Shown here: piece by piece, positions 18,882 to 27,605 of the stretch
How the letters are laid out: every line of letters begins with the position of its first letter
Position numbering within the stretch: position 1 is the first letter of the stretch
NCBI RefSeq assembly: GCF_008370685.1
Contig: NZ_VTZU01000027.1
Location: 17,991-81,990, forward strand
DNA length: 64,000 nucleotides
Direction of reading: 5' to 3'
Source: Aquimarina sp. RZ0
GTDB lineage: Bacteria; Bacteroidota; Bacteroidia; Flavobacteriales; Flavobacteriaceae
Program-made: the position numbers and the translations under genes
Notes under the pieces: model-generated
Database searches by the model: none
What the model was told of the DNA's origin: nothing
Seen by the model: only the letters and a program-made list of their open reading frames with translations

Positions 18882-18929
18882 ATTGGATTGCAACACAGTC
18901 ACCACATAAAGACAGTGTCACAATCCAAT
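18882..18929. other. Stem-loop in the pyrR / GH-like intergenic region
   Basis: ATTGGATTG (18882-18890) pairs with CAATCCAAT (18921-18929). An internal mismatch is followed by ACACAGTC pairing partly with GACAGTGT. No U-tract follows on either strand, so it is not a standard terminator. It lies past the 3' end of the glycoside-hydrolase-like gene. Apart from this and the possible decayed ORF, I see nothing in 18407-19005. Confidence 0.45.
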
Positions 18930-19005
18930 ACAAAAAATACAAAAAAATTATCTTTAAGAATTAAGTTCGAAAAAAGGCTTTACACCATTTTCGTCTTAAA
19001 AATTA

Positions 19006-21114
19006 TTAGTTTTTGATCAATTTTTTAATTAGCGTATTCCCTGAGTTATTAATTTTCAATATATAAATACCTCTTGGAAGAATTGATATATCTATAGGAT
19101 TTGAATCAATTGATTTACTCATGATTTGTTTCCCTTGAATATTAAATATTTTGATAGATGTAATACCACCTCTATTCAAATTTCTAATATTTATATACTT
19201 ATTTGCAGGATTAGGATACAACGAGATTGTTTCTGAATCTGGGTTGATATCTCCATTAGACAGAACAGTATCGTGAGTAAACTCAACTATTCCCCAGCAA
19301 GCATCAAAAGTTCCGATATCCAGAGTTATAATATCCGAATCATCTGTTTGAAGTGATAAATCAATTGAGGGTTTACCCGGCAGGTGAAGCTTAGCTCCTA
19401 TTATAGACTTCCCAAACATATCTTTAGGGATTTTTACTGAGATACCATCATGAGTTTGCGCACTATCCTCTGCTGCATTGTATTTTCTGTTCAGAAGATG
19501 AAGCACATAAGGTGCTGACAAATCAGAAGAGGAAATTCTAGGGAAAGTAGAGATTAGATCATTACGAACAGTATTCTCACTTAAAACATCTATTTTCCAG
19601 GAAAGACGTTCTATCATACTATCCGCGTTATCAATGGAAACAACATTAGAACCACTCTCGTTTAGTATTTGATTCTGCTCTGTTGTAAAGTATTGAACAT
19701 CACTATCGTGAATAACTATTTCGTATTCTTTCAGTTGCTCGGCAGTAGGTGCGATTGGACGATCGGGATCCCCAAATATTTTCAGATCAAATGAAATATT
19801 CTCTTCTACCAAGCGCTCTAATGTCTGACGTGCTGTAATACTACCGTCCATTCCTCCTTCGAGGAGTGAAGCATACACAGAATATGCAAGTGCCACATTT
19901 GAAACCGCTTTATAATCGTCAAGTAATTCACCATGATTATGAATGAATTGATAAAGATCGGCAAGATTTTCTGACCCCAGATCCCAGGTATCATTGCCTC
20001 CTATCCATACATTTCCTGGAATAGTAAAAATAGAGCCTGTGGCATATGCTTGAGCAATCCAGCCACGAGACTGACGAGGAGCACTCCTGTCATACAAAGC
20101 TTTAAACGCATCAGGATACGGGAAGTATATCAAAGTCTTATCAAGTTCCTCAGCTGCCTTATAGTGTAATATTGGCTTAAAAGGGGGGCTTTTTTCAGTT
20201 TCATGAGCATGGAAAAATTCACCAGCAAGATAGGTCATACGATTAGAGAAAATATACCCTCTTGGTTCAATTAGATTCGTTGTTGCCCCAATTGCGATTC
20301 CAGGTCTTATCGTATCAATATATTCAAACAACTCTTCCATCACCTCATTAAGTGCTTGGCGCTGAAAGTAAACAAAATCTTTATAAAGAGGAATATTCCC
20401 TTCAATACTATATGCTTGACTTTTATAACTTTCAAGAGTGAACCCTTTATCTAATAAAAATTCACGGTAGTTGAAACTATCAATTTCAGAAATTTCCATA
20501 CCGTTCAATTCTTCAGTCGTGTATTTCTCTTTCATGTATTCTCTAAATCCATTCATGGAGTGAATAGAAAAATCTCCTCCCAACCAATGCACCGTTCTAG
20601 AAGCGGATGTTTGCGAATCGAACATCATATGAGTCACCTGACTTAGATCCATTCGATCAACCTGATACTTAAGCCATTCCAGAAATTCTGGTCCGTGATG
20701 GCTCTGCCAGTTATGAGTTTGTCCCATGTACGACTCTGTACTCCAGGGGATATTATTACCATTGAGATCCTTTGCCCAGTTAGATTCTGGATCTTCCATA
20801 AAGTCGATCATCCATTTCCAACCCCAGTCGAATTCTCCACGACCAAAGTAATACTTGTCATTTGATGTTTGATTTTCTACCCTTGTGATCCATTCATCCA
20901 TGGTCGTATCGGATTCAATACTTCTATTTGGCATATGTCCCCAGAAGACTCCATCAGCTTTATACTGATCATAATTAACAGGAGTTGCACTTGATTCCTG
21001 AGTAAACAATATCATAGATTTTTTAATAGGGCCATTTTGCGTGCTTGTATCTATTTGTGCAAATAAATTATTCAAAACAAAGCAAAAAGCTGTAAAAAGA
21101 AATACTTTTTTCAT
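19006..21114 (-). CDS. Secreted glycoside-hydrolase-like protein with T9SS sorting domain
   Basis: A 702-aa exported protein. The signal peptide is MKKVFLFTAFCFVLNNLFAQ. A large TIM-barrel-like region follows (about 40-390), with segments such as THMMFDSQTSASRTVHW and GIAIGATTNL. A region near 400-500 (NVALAYSVYASLLEGG, EYEIVIHDSDVQYFT) recalls the amidotransferase-like domain of GH42-type beta-galactosidases. A beta domain and a T9SS type-A sorting domain (SLYPNPANKYINIRN, ending LIKKLIKN) complete it. It is probably a polysaccharide-active surface enzyme, but I cannot name a GH family or substrate. It stands alone without SusCD neighbours. Confidence 0.65.
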   Translation of the reverse strand: MKKVFLFTAFCFVLNNLFAQIDTSTQNGPIKKSMILFTQESSATPVNYDQYKADGVFWGHMPNRSIESDTTMDEWITRVENQTSNDKYYFGRGEFDWGWKWMIDFMEDPESNWAKDLNGNNIPWSTESYMGQTHNWQSHHGPEFLEWLKYQVDRMDLSQVTHMMFDSQTSASRTVHWLGGDFSIHSMNGFREYMKEKYTTEELNGMEISEIDSFNYREFLLDKGFTLESYKSQAYSIEGNIPLYKDFVYFQRQALNEVMEELFEYIDTIRPGIAIGATTNLIEPRGYIFSNRMTYLAGEFFHAHETEKSPPFKPILHYKAAEELDKTLIYFPYPDAFKALYDRSAPRQSRGWIAQAYATGSIFTIPGNVWIGGNDTWDLGSENLADLYQFIHNHGELLDDYKAVSNVALAYSVYASLLEGGMDGSITARQTLERLVEENISFDLKIFGDPDRPIAPTAEQLKEYEIVIHDSDVQYFTTEQNQILNESGSNVVSIDNADSMIERLSWKIDVLSENTVRNDLISTFPRISSSDLSAPYVLHLLNRKYNAAEDSAQTHDGISVKIPKDMFGKSIIGAKLHLPGKPSIDLSLQTDDSDIITLDIGTFDACWGIVEFTHDTVLSNGDINPDSETISLYPNPANKYINIRNLNRGGITSIKIFNIQGKQIMSKSIDSNPIDISILPRGIYILKINNSGNTLIKKLIKN

Positions 21115-21871
21115 TTGTGAGGTTTTAAAAGTGTTAAGTTTTAATTGTGGTTTTAATTTTAATGTATTAAATTCTAATTGTGTATCATATATTACTTTAT
21201 TAATGAGTTTATTAGGTTATTTTTTTTTAATATTAGTGTTATCTTATATTTCAAATTCTTTTTCCGTTTCTACAAAACATACACCGTTAGGTACATTGTT
21301 AAAATGAAAATATATGAGTAGGATGATATTTTATCTAATTTATTATTCAATAGCACTTTTCTATTATAATCCCTAAGAGATAATTTTCACCCTTTATAAT
21401 TTCTGTTAATATATAGTAACCATGAATGATCTCTCCTGAAACTCTCCTTGACGCATTCGTAACATTACTGAATACAACTACTATATGGTACTAACAGACA
21501 TCGATCAATAATAATCCTCATAATTTTTAGGTTTTATCATTCCTATTATCCGTGTTGCAAATATATATTGGAGACATTTTCTTTAACTCATCAATATTTA
21601 CAAGTATATATTCTATTTTAACCCAAAAGTACACTTATCATCTTAAGTAAGTTTATTTGTGATATATTTTACAATTTTTAACAATTAATTCACATTATAA
21701 TTTAAGTATCTTAAAATCTGAATCATCGCACTTTGATTAGTAGCTAGCAGTACTCTAAAATGTTAGCCCATTTAATAACATATTCCATCCAGGCATTTTG
21801 AATATTTTGCAAAAGATGTTGATGAACTACTATAAAAATTCATTGACATTACTATCTAAAACAGAGAATGC

Positions 21872-21920
21872 ACTTTCTCGAGGCAAGTCTCTTAGTATTT
21901 GAATCTCGATTATCGAATAA
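21872..21920. repeat. Partial, diverged REP-like repeat
   Basis: It matches the right half of the repeat at 24560-24662 and 60574-60672: CTCGAGGCAAGTCTC, then TTTGAATCTCGATTATCGA. The first hairpin is decayed, while CTCGATTATCGA is kept. The left half is not recognisable. Confidence 0.55.
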
Positions 21921-22136
21921 AAAAGTAAATATATAAATTAAGTTTTTCTAGATTTAGAATTGAACTCAAAATCATAAATCTGATCGAATCAGCATAAAAT
22001 CATGCGAATAGACCTCCTTATAAATTGAGATGCCGTATTGAGATCGGTAAAACTGTTGATCGCATCAATACAACTACAGGAGATCCGTCCTCAATACTCT
22101 ACTAACTAACATTAAGGTGTTATTTCTACTATACTT

Positions 22137-22298
22137 ATACGATTTATAACTAAAAATTTCGCATATTCATCGTTTCTTTTTCCTTTCTACTTCGTTTAAA
22201 AAATAAACCGTAGCTATAGCTATGCTTGATTTTTTTGCCTTGCATAAAGAAAAAATAATTCAATGAATTTATACGAATTTTTTAATCACAAATCGTAT
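22137..22298 (+). repeat. 162-bp foldback element, copy A
   Basis: Begins ATACGATTTATAACTAAAAA and ends TTAATCACAAATCGTAT. It is identical in my reading to 24802-24963 and matches 48051-48212 in reverse with one difference. The whole unit is an imperfect palindrome centred on TAGCTATAGCTA, so either strand folds into one long hairpin. It has no coding capacity. It could be a non-autonomous mobile element or a dispersed REP-like unit. Confidence 0.85.
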
Positions 22299-22585
22299 TA
22301 TACAACTGTAGCACCCTCAAATTAGACCGTCAGTGTAATTATAGTTTGACAACCAGTAGGCATAACCTAATCTGAATAAAGCAAAGTGATCATTAATTAG
22401 GAAGTATGCAAATGCAGGAGAAACAAGAAAATAATAAGAACTTATTCAAGATCTTCCTATACGTACATAATAAAAGCCACTAAGAAAAGTATTTAATTTT
22501 TTTCATAAAAAATAGTAGCCTGATTGGTTACCAAATTTATCATAAACGGCTTTTACAATAATGTAAATAGATCAAAAATATAGGC

Positions 22586-22616
22586 AAAAAAAAGAGGTCG
22601 TTTACCAGACAACCTC
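22586..22616 (-). terminator. Intrinsic terminator after the 32-codon ORF
   Basis: On the minus strand GAGGTTG (with a G-U pair) folds back on CGACCTC across a seven-base loop and is followed by eight T residues. It lies 37 bp past the stop of the small ORF at 22653-22751, which suggests that ORF is a transcribed unit. Confidence 0.75.
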
Positions 22617-22652
22617 CAACACAAATTTATAAAAATACATTAGACATTTTTT

Positions 22653-22751
22653 TTATTTGCGCATCGCATAACTAGATGCACCTGGAAGGTCTCTTAAAAA
22701 ATCAATAACACTTTTTAAGATAAGTTCAATAGAAGCGTAAAAATAATTCAT
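22653..22751 (-). CDS. Candidate 32-aa small protein
   Basis: A short ORF starting MNYFYASIELILK and ending GASSYAMRK. A hydrophobic amphipathic stretch (about residues 4-22) is followed by RDLPGASSYAMRK. It has a candidate promoter overlapped by a perfect inverted repeat on one side and an intrinsic terminator on the other, which is what a real small transcription unit looks like. CACAGAG lies before the ATG, a weak ribosome site. I know no family for it. It could encode a small membrane or regulatory peptide, or the transcript may act as an sRNA with incidental coding. Confidence 0.45.
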   Translation of the reverse strand: MNYFYASIELILKSVIDFLRDLPGASSYAMRK

Positions 22752-22779
22752 CTCTGTGTGATTTTAGGATTAATTATAG

Positions 22780-22835
22780 TAAATATAATTATTTATTAAC
22801 AATTAATCAAATATTATGTTCATTAATTGTTAATA
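22780..22835 (-). promoter_or_regulatory. Promoter overlapped by a perfect 14-bp inverted repeat
   Basis: Minus strand: TTG (22808-22810), 20-nt spacer, TATATTTA (22780-22787), close to TTG-N17-23-TAnnTTTG. The arms TATTAACAATTAAT (22794-22807) and its exact complement (22822-22835) are 14 nt apart. One arm fills the promoter spacer, as expected for a repressor operator. The start codon of the 32-codon ORF is 28 bp downstream of the -7 box. The rest of 22836-23129 holds nothing I recognise. Confidence 0.5.
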
Positions 22836-23129
22836 ATATTTCATAATACTAAATTTTATAGTTATAAAATATAAAAAAATTCAAATAAAACATATCTAAG
22901 TAGTTTTTTTCTTACTAAAATTGTTGATAACTATTGTTTTACTCTATTTGTTAAACACACAATACTATCTGCGGTTTTCATACTTGATAAAACCGAATTT
23001 TAGTCTTCTTCTTGTCATTCTCCGTATAAAGGACTCACTCAAAATAATACATATACCAGAGTTCGTTATTACACTCTTAATAATTCACAACAAGCCATCA
23101 CAAAACAAGCGTATGTTTGTATTAAACTG

Positions 23130-23137
23130 TACCTTTG
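23130..23137 (+). promoter_or_regulatory. -7 box of the helicase gene, apparently leaderless
   Basis: TACCTTTG fits TAnnTTTG exactly and ends only four bases before the ATG at 23142. Transcription would start at or very near the A of the start codon. No TTG is found at 17-23 nt upstream. Confidence 0.45.
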
Positions 23138-23141
23138 CCCT

Positions 23142-24449
23142 ATGGTTAATACGATCAAGCAAAGACACATCCTTAATAAATTGGGAATTGAATCATTGAA
23201 TCCCATGCAGGAAGAAGCTAAACTAGCAATTACCTCAAGCGATAATATTATCCTGCTTTCCCCTACAGGAACAGGAAAAACATTGGCTTTTTTACTACCT
23301 GTCATAGCCGGATTAGATAGTAATTGCATAGAAATTCAGGTTCTAATACTTGTGCCATCCAGAGAATTAGCCATTCAGGTCGAACAGGTAGCAAGAGACC
23401 TGGGATCAGGTTATAAAATTAACGCTGTATATGGTGGAAGATCCGGATCACAAGATAGGTTAGACTTAAGACATCGTCCAGCTGTTCTTATCGGCACACC
23501 TGGTAGAATAGCAGATCGATTAAGAAGAGATAGTTTTTCTGTGGAACATATTCAAACTATCGTACTTGATGAATTTGATAAATCTCTAGAAGTAGGTTTT
23601 GAATCAGAAATGATCGAAATATTCAATGCACTGCCCAAAATTCAAAAAAGAATACTTACTTCTGCTACACAAGGTGTAGAAATTCCGGAATTTATCGGTT
23701 TAGAAAAACCAATACAAATAAATTATTTAGACGATAACTTTTCTCAATTACAGTTAAAAACGATTGTATCCGAAACAAAAGATAAACTCCCTGCATTAGT
23801 GAAAGCATTGTGCAATCTAGGCAACCAACCAGGAATCATCTTTTGTAATTTTAAAAATACAATTCAGCGTGTCAGTGATTTTCTCCACCAGAACTCAATC
23901 AGTCATGGTTGTTTCTATGGAGGTATGGAGCAAAAAGATCGAGAAAGAGCATTGATCAAGTTTCGTAATGGTACACATCAGATTATTATTGCTACAGATC
24001 TTGCGGCTAGAGGCATTGATATTCCTGAGATTAAGTTTATTATTCATTATCATCTTCCTCTCAAAAGCGAAGAATTCACTCATAGAAATGGTAGAACTGC
24101 CCGAATGAATTCTGAAGGAACTGCCTATATTCTAAAATGGAAAGATGAAGAATTACCTGTATTCATAAAAGATGCAGAAATCGTAGAATTAAAAGATGCT
24201 GCTGCCCCATCTGTCCCAGAATGGAAAACATTATTTATTACCGGCGGAAGAAGAGATAAAATATCTAAAGGTGATATTGCAGGATTATTCTTTAAACAAG
24301 GAAAACTTAACAAAGACGATCTGGGTGTCATAGAAATTAAACAAGATTGTGCATTTGTTGCTGTACGTACCTCTAAAGTAACGAAAACTATAGAAATGGT
24401 CAATAATACCCGATTAAAAAAGAAAAAAGTACGTATCTCTATTATTTAA
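23142..24449 (+). CDS. DEAD-box RNA helicase with DbpA-type C-terminal domain
   Basis: ATP-dependent RNA helicase of 435 aa. Q-motif region GIESLNPMQEEA; motif I SPTGTGKT (about 45); Ia PSRELA; GTPGR; motif II VLDEFD, a variant of DEAD; motif III TSATQG; motif VI HRNGRTAR. The last about 70 residues (KISKGDIAGLFFKQGKL, DCAFVAVRTSKV) resemble the DbpA/CsdA RNA-binding domain, which in DbpA directs binding to 23S rRNA. It is probably involved in ribosome assembly. The gene is flanked on both sides by directly oriented 162-bp elements. Confidence 0.9.
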   Translation: MVNTIKQRHILNKLGIESLNPMQEEAKLAITSSDNIILLSPTGTGKTLAFLLPVIAGLDSNCIEIQVLILVPSRELAIQVEQVARDLGSGYKINAVYGGRSGSQDRLDLRHRPAVLIGTPGRIADRLRRDSFSVEHIQTIVLDEFDKSLEVGFESEMIEIFNALPKIQKRILTSATQGVEIPEFIGLEKPIQINYLDDNFSQLQLKTIVSETKDKLPALVKALCNLGNQPGIIFCNFKNTIQRVSDFLHQNSISHGCFYGGMEQKDRERALIKFRNGTHQIIIATDLAARGIDIPEIKFIIHYHLPLKSEEFTHRNGRTARMNSEGTAYILKWKDEELPVFIKDAEIVELKDAAAPSVPEWKTLFITGGRRDKISKGDIAGLFFKQGKLNKDDLGVIEIKQDCAFVAVRTSKVTKTIEMVNNTRLKKKKVRISII

Positions 24450-24559
24450 TGAGTTTTACACCTATTTCCTTGTTTTAAAAACACCTGATTAAAACCAGAA
24501 ATCTGAATGGATAACTTTTATCAGAAAAAGGTATTCTACCAGTCTTAGATGAAATCGCC

Positions 24560-24662
24560 GTAAACTACCTCGGGGCAAGCTCAGGCATTTATTGAAAAAA
24601 AAAAAACATTTTGATTTCGAGGCAAGCCTCGGAGCATTTAAATCTCAATTATCGAGTAAACT
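24560..24662 (+). repeat. REP-like triple-hairpin repeat bounded by GTAAACT
   Basis: GTAAACT at 24560-24566 and 24656-24662 bound an inserted segment. It contains a decayed CCTC...GAGG-type hairpin, the perfect hairpin CGAGGCAAGCCTCG, and CTCAATTATCGAG. The related copy at 60574-60672 keeps all three stems. The site at 81-87 of this window lacks the insert and has a single GTAAACT, so this may be a mobile unit with a 7-bp target duplication. Confidence 0.65.
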
Positions 24663-24801
24663 GAATCAAATTATTTTTTAATTCAGGCAAGAAAGAAAAT
24701 TCGTAGATAGTAGACACTATCAATGCTTCTTATTTCATAGCACTCATCTTATAGAACAAAAAGAAATGATTTTAAGGTAATTTTATGCGAGAAATGGTAT
24801 T

Positions 24802-24963
24802 ATACGATTTATAACTAAAAATTTCGCATATTCATCGTTTCTTTTTCCTTTCTACTTCGTTTAAAAAATAAACCGTAGCTATAGCTATGCTTGATTTTTT
24901 TGCCTTGCATAAAGAAAAAATAATTCAATGAATTTATACGAATTTTTTAATCACAAATCGTAT
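24802..24963 (+). repeat. 162-bp foldback element, copy B
   Basis: Same orientation and, as read, same sequence as 22137-22298, so copies A and B form direct repeats around the 32-codon ORF and the helicase. It is preceded by GGTAT, matching the GGTATT at 160-165 where the element is absent. Confidence 0.85.
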
Positions 24964-24991
24964 TACACCAAAATGACCTTATCATTCAAAT

Positions 24992-25027
24992 AAAAAAAGA
25001 ATCGCATACAACAACGATTCTCTTTTT
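24992..25027 (-). terminator. Intrinsic terminator of rny (possibly bidirectional)
   Basis: AGAATCG (24998-25004) pairs with CGATTCT (25015-25021). On the minus strand the stem is followed by seven T residues, 24 bp past the rny stop. On the plus strand CTTTTT follows, so it may also end transcripts from the helicase side. Together with the repeats, it accounts for the 24450-25050 gap. Confidence 0.75.
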
Positions 25028-25050
25028 ATTAAGTAAGATTGAAATAAATA

Positions 25051-26616
25051 TTATTTAGCAATATTCACAGCTCTTGTTTCTCTAATCACTGTTATTTTAA
25101 CCTGCCCCGGATATGTCATATCGGTCTGTATTTTCTGAGAAATTTCAAAAGACAAACTAGCCGCTCTTTCATCATTTACCTTCTCACTTTCTACAATCAC
25201 TCGCAATTCTCTACCCGCCTGGATAGCGTACGCTTTCTTAACTCCATTAAATCCAAAGGCGATCTCTTCTAAATCTTTTAATCTTTGGATGTAAGAATCC
25301 AGTACCTGCCTTCTTGCACCTGGTCTCGCTCCACTTATCGCATCACAGACCTGTACAATAGGAGAAATCAATGCTGTCATTTCTACTTCATCGTGGTGAG
25401 CACCAATAGCATTACAAACATCAGGTTTTTCTCCATATTTTTCTGCCCATTGCATTCCCAGAATGGCGTGTGGCACTTCTGTTTCTGTGTCTGGTACTTT
25501 TCCTATATCATGCAGCAATCCGGCTCTTTTTGCTAATTTGGGATTAAGCCCTAATTCTGATGCCATAATTCCACACAGTTTTGCAACCTCTCTAGAGTGT
25601 TGTAACAAATTTTGCCCGTAAGAAGAACGGTATTTCATTCTCCCTACCGTTTTTATCAGCTCAGGATGTAAACCATGAATTCCCAAGTCAATGACAGTTC
25701 TTTTACCAACTTCGATGATTTCTTCATCAATCTGCTTTCTGGTTTTCTTTACAATTTCCTCTATACGTGCTGGATGAATTCTACCATCTGTCACCAATTT
25801 ATGCAGTGATAATCTGGCAACTTCTCTTCGTACAGAATCAAAACAAGACAATATGATCGCTTCTGGAGTATCATCTACGATAATCTCTACTCCCGTAGCT
25901 GCTTCTATTGCTCTTATATTTCTACCTTCACGACCAATGATTCTCCCTTTGACATCATCGCTTTCGATATTAAAAACGGATACACAATTCTCTATCGCCT
26001 CTTCAGTTCCTATGCGCTGTATTGTATTAATAATAACTTTTTTGGCTTCTTGCTGAGCTGTCAGCTTCGCTTCTTCGATAGTACCCTGTATAAGTGCCAT
26101 AGAATCTACTTTAGCCTGCTCTTTCAGTGAGTGCATAAGTTGCTCTTTAGCATCTTCTGCAGACAAACCTGATATAACTTCTAGTTGTTGAACCTGGCTT
26201 TTGTGCAATTTTTTTAATTCTGATTTTTTCTTTTCGAGATAATCAATACGATGATCATAATCTTTACTCTTCTGCTCAAGATCAGTATTTAACTTCTTAT
26301 TTTTAGATAATTCATTAGACACCTGAGATTCTTTATCTCTTGTTCTTTTCTCTGCTTCAGCCATTTTCTTATCGCGAGAAAGAATTACTTTTTCATGCTC
26401 CGATTTTAATTCTATAAACTTTTCTTTTGCCTGAAGTATTTTATCCTTTTTAATGGTTTCTCCTTCACTTTTAGCATCTCTTATAATGCTTTGAGAAGTT
26501 TTTTTAGCGTTTTTAATAATTTCTGATGCTTTATTGCGCTCCAAAATCTTAGCGATGATAAAACCTATCACCAAACCTGCCACCGCAGCAACAATCAAAA
26601 ATATAATGTTATCCAT
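25051..26616 (-). CDS. rny: Ribonuclease Y
   Basis: Membrane-anchored endoribonuclease that initiates mRNA decay. N-terminal membrane helix ([22 protein letters not shown]), a long charged coiled coil (about 30-190), KH domain ([20 protein letters not shown], about 225-290) and HD domain ([24 protein letters not shown], about 335-430). The length of 521 aa is standard. It lies downstream of zapA with the 6S RNA gene between them. Confidence 0.95.
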   Translation of the reverse strand: MDNIIFLIVAAVAGLVIGFIIAKILERNKASEIIKNAKKTSQSIIRDAKSEGETIKKDKILQAKEKFIELKSEHEKVILSRDKKMAEAEKRTRDKESQVSNELSKNKKLNTDLEQKSKDYDHRIDYLEKKKSELKKLHKSQVQQLEVISGLSAEDAKEQLMHSLKEQAKVDSMALIQGTIEEAKLTAQQEAKKVIINTIQRIGTEEAIENCVSVFNIESDDVKGRIIGREGRNIRAIEAATGVEIIVDDTPEAIILSCFDSVRREVARLSLHKLVTDGRIHPARIEEIVKKTRKQIDEEIIEVGKRTVIDLGIHGLHPELIKTVGRMKYRSSYGQNLLQHSREVAKLCGIMASELGLNPKLAKRAGLLHDIGKVPDTETEVPHAILGMQWAEKYGEKPDVCNAIGAHHDEVEMTALISPIVQVCDAISGARPGARRQVLDSYIQRLKDLEEIAFGFNGVKKAYAIQAGRELRVIVESEKVNDERAASLSFEISQKIQTDMTYPGQVKITVIRETRAVNIAK

Positions 26617-26646
26617 AATTCTAGTTAATGTTTATATATAAAAAAA

Positions 26647-26807
26647 GCCTGCACTAGTTTGGGTTTTGTATAAACTCTGTAAAAACAGGTTTAGGGTTAA
26701 CAAATTGCTCAAGAATCCGCGACGAGGCGGCGCGCTTTTACAACTTAAACTCACCCTTTTTAAATAATTCTTGTTGAGTTTATCAAAAAATAATAACTAG
26801 TGCAGGC
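26647..26807 (-). ncRNA. ssrS: 6S RNA, flavobacterial type
   Basis: On the minus strand the ends close as GCCTGCACTAGTT with AACTAGTGCAGGC. A second stem GATAAACTC / GAGTTTAT follows inward, then AGGGT / ACCCT. A large mostly unpaired interior is interrupted by a GC-rich apical segment (GCGCGCCGCCTCGTCGCGG). The long rod with a central bubble is the 6S architecture that mimics an open promoter and binds RNA polymerase. It is followed by seven T residues, so the closing stem also serves as a terminator. The position just after zapA matches the known zapA-6S linkage. Exact ends are estimated. Confidence 0.8.
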
Positions 26808-26836
26808 AGTAACCTATTTATTTTAAAGAACGTTTT

Positions 26837-27127
26837 TTAAGATAAATGATCATGTAACAACGTATTAAGAGCATTCAACCGCTCAGATACGTTTACATCA
26901 TCACTATCTTTATCTATAACTTTTTGTTCTACTTGTGCTGCAAATTGTAAAGCACACATGGCTAATACATCTTGCTTATCTCTAACTGCATAACTTTGCT
27001 CAAATTGCTTAATCATAGCTTCAATCTTTTTAGCAGCTTTACGTAATCCCTCTTCTTGATCAGGATTAATTGTAAGCGGATATACGCGATCCGCAACTGA
27101 TATTTTGATTTTAAGCTTGTCTGCCAT
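26837..27127 (-). CDS. zapA: Cell division protein ZapA
   Basis: A 96-aa FtsZ-ring stabiliser. The N-terminal beta segment KLKIKISVADRVYPLTI is followed by RKAAKKIEAMIKQFEQSYAVRDKQDVLA-type helices (about 30-60) and a C-terminal coiled-coil helix. The length is normal. It lies 7 bp downstream of a small coiled-coil gene and upstream of 6S RNA. Confidence 0.9.
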   Translation of the reverse strand: MADKLKIKISVADRVYPLTINPDQEEGLRKAAKKIEAMIKQFEQSYAVRDKQDVLAMCALQFAAQVEQKVIDKDSDDVNVSERLNALNTLLHDHLS

Positions 27128-27134
27128 ATTTCAA

Positions 27135-27425
27135 TCACTCTGATAACTGTGTAATACACACATCAATTTCCCTTATTAAAGCATTTATTTTGAGCTTAGT
27201 TTCCCTCTTGTATTTGTCACTGCCTAGCATTGCATTTGCATTCTTGAGTGCACTAAATTTTTCTTCCCATTGTTTTAATTGATCTGCCAATACGTCTGAA
27301 TTAGATTCTAAATCCTTAATTTTATTTCTAAGATCAGCATTTTGTTGTTTTACTAATTCATATTTATGGAGTAACTTGCTTATCTTATTCTCCAGAGAAT
27401 CAACAATTTCAATTAAATCACTCAT
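27135..27425 (-). CDS. Small coiled-coil protein upstream of zapA
   Basis: A 96-aa coiled-coil protein starting MSDLIEIVDSLENKISKLL. Heptad-like patterns run almost the full length (KYELVKQQNADLRNKIKDLE and onward). The ORF opens 13 codons earlier, but the ATG at 27425 gives the sensible N-terminus. It is 7 bp from zapA and probably cotranscribed. The position and fold suggest a division-related partner (ZapB-like), though this is inference. No membrane segment is present. Confidence 0.72.
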   Translation of the reverse strand: MSDLIEIVDSLENKISKLLHKYELVKQQNADLRNKIKDLESNSDVLADQLKQWEEKFSALKNANAMLGSDKYKRETKLKINALIREIDVCITQLSE

Positions 27426-27605
27426 TATACTTTTACACAATACTTCGTTACACAAAGTTAACATACCAATTGAAAAAACCCAATAGTTTTTAAACTAATT
27501 TTAACTCTATATTATCATATCAAGCAAGTGATTAATTTATAGTCTTTTAGTTTTTAACGAAACATCACTTTAATTTTAAAACCTAAATATTTACATTTAC
27601 TCTCT

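Larger units (their letters stand above)
21115..22585. other. Long AT-rich intergenic region with repeats
   Basis: Nearly 1.5 kb without a convincing gene. It contains the upstream region of the GH-like gene, a partial REP-like repeat (21872-21920), one complete 162-bp foldback element (22137-22298), and non-coding DNA with short inverted AAAAGCC / GGCTTTT segments near 22469-22556. Open frames here are short and lack recognisable motifs. Confidence 0.6.

Noticed and set aside
22921..23199. 92-codon ORF overlapping the helicase start
   Set aside because: It overlaps the helicase N-terminus in another frame and has no recognisable features.
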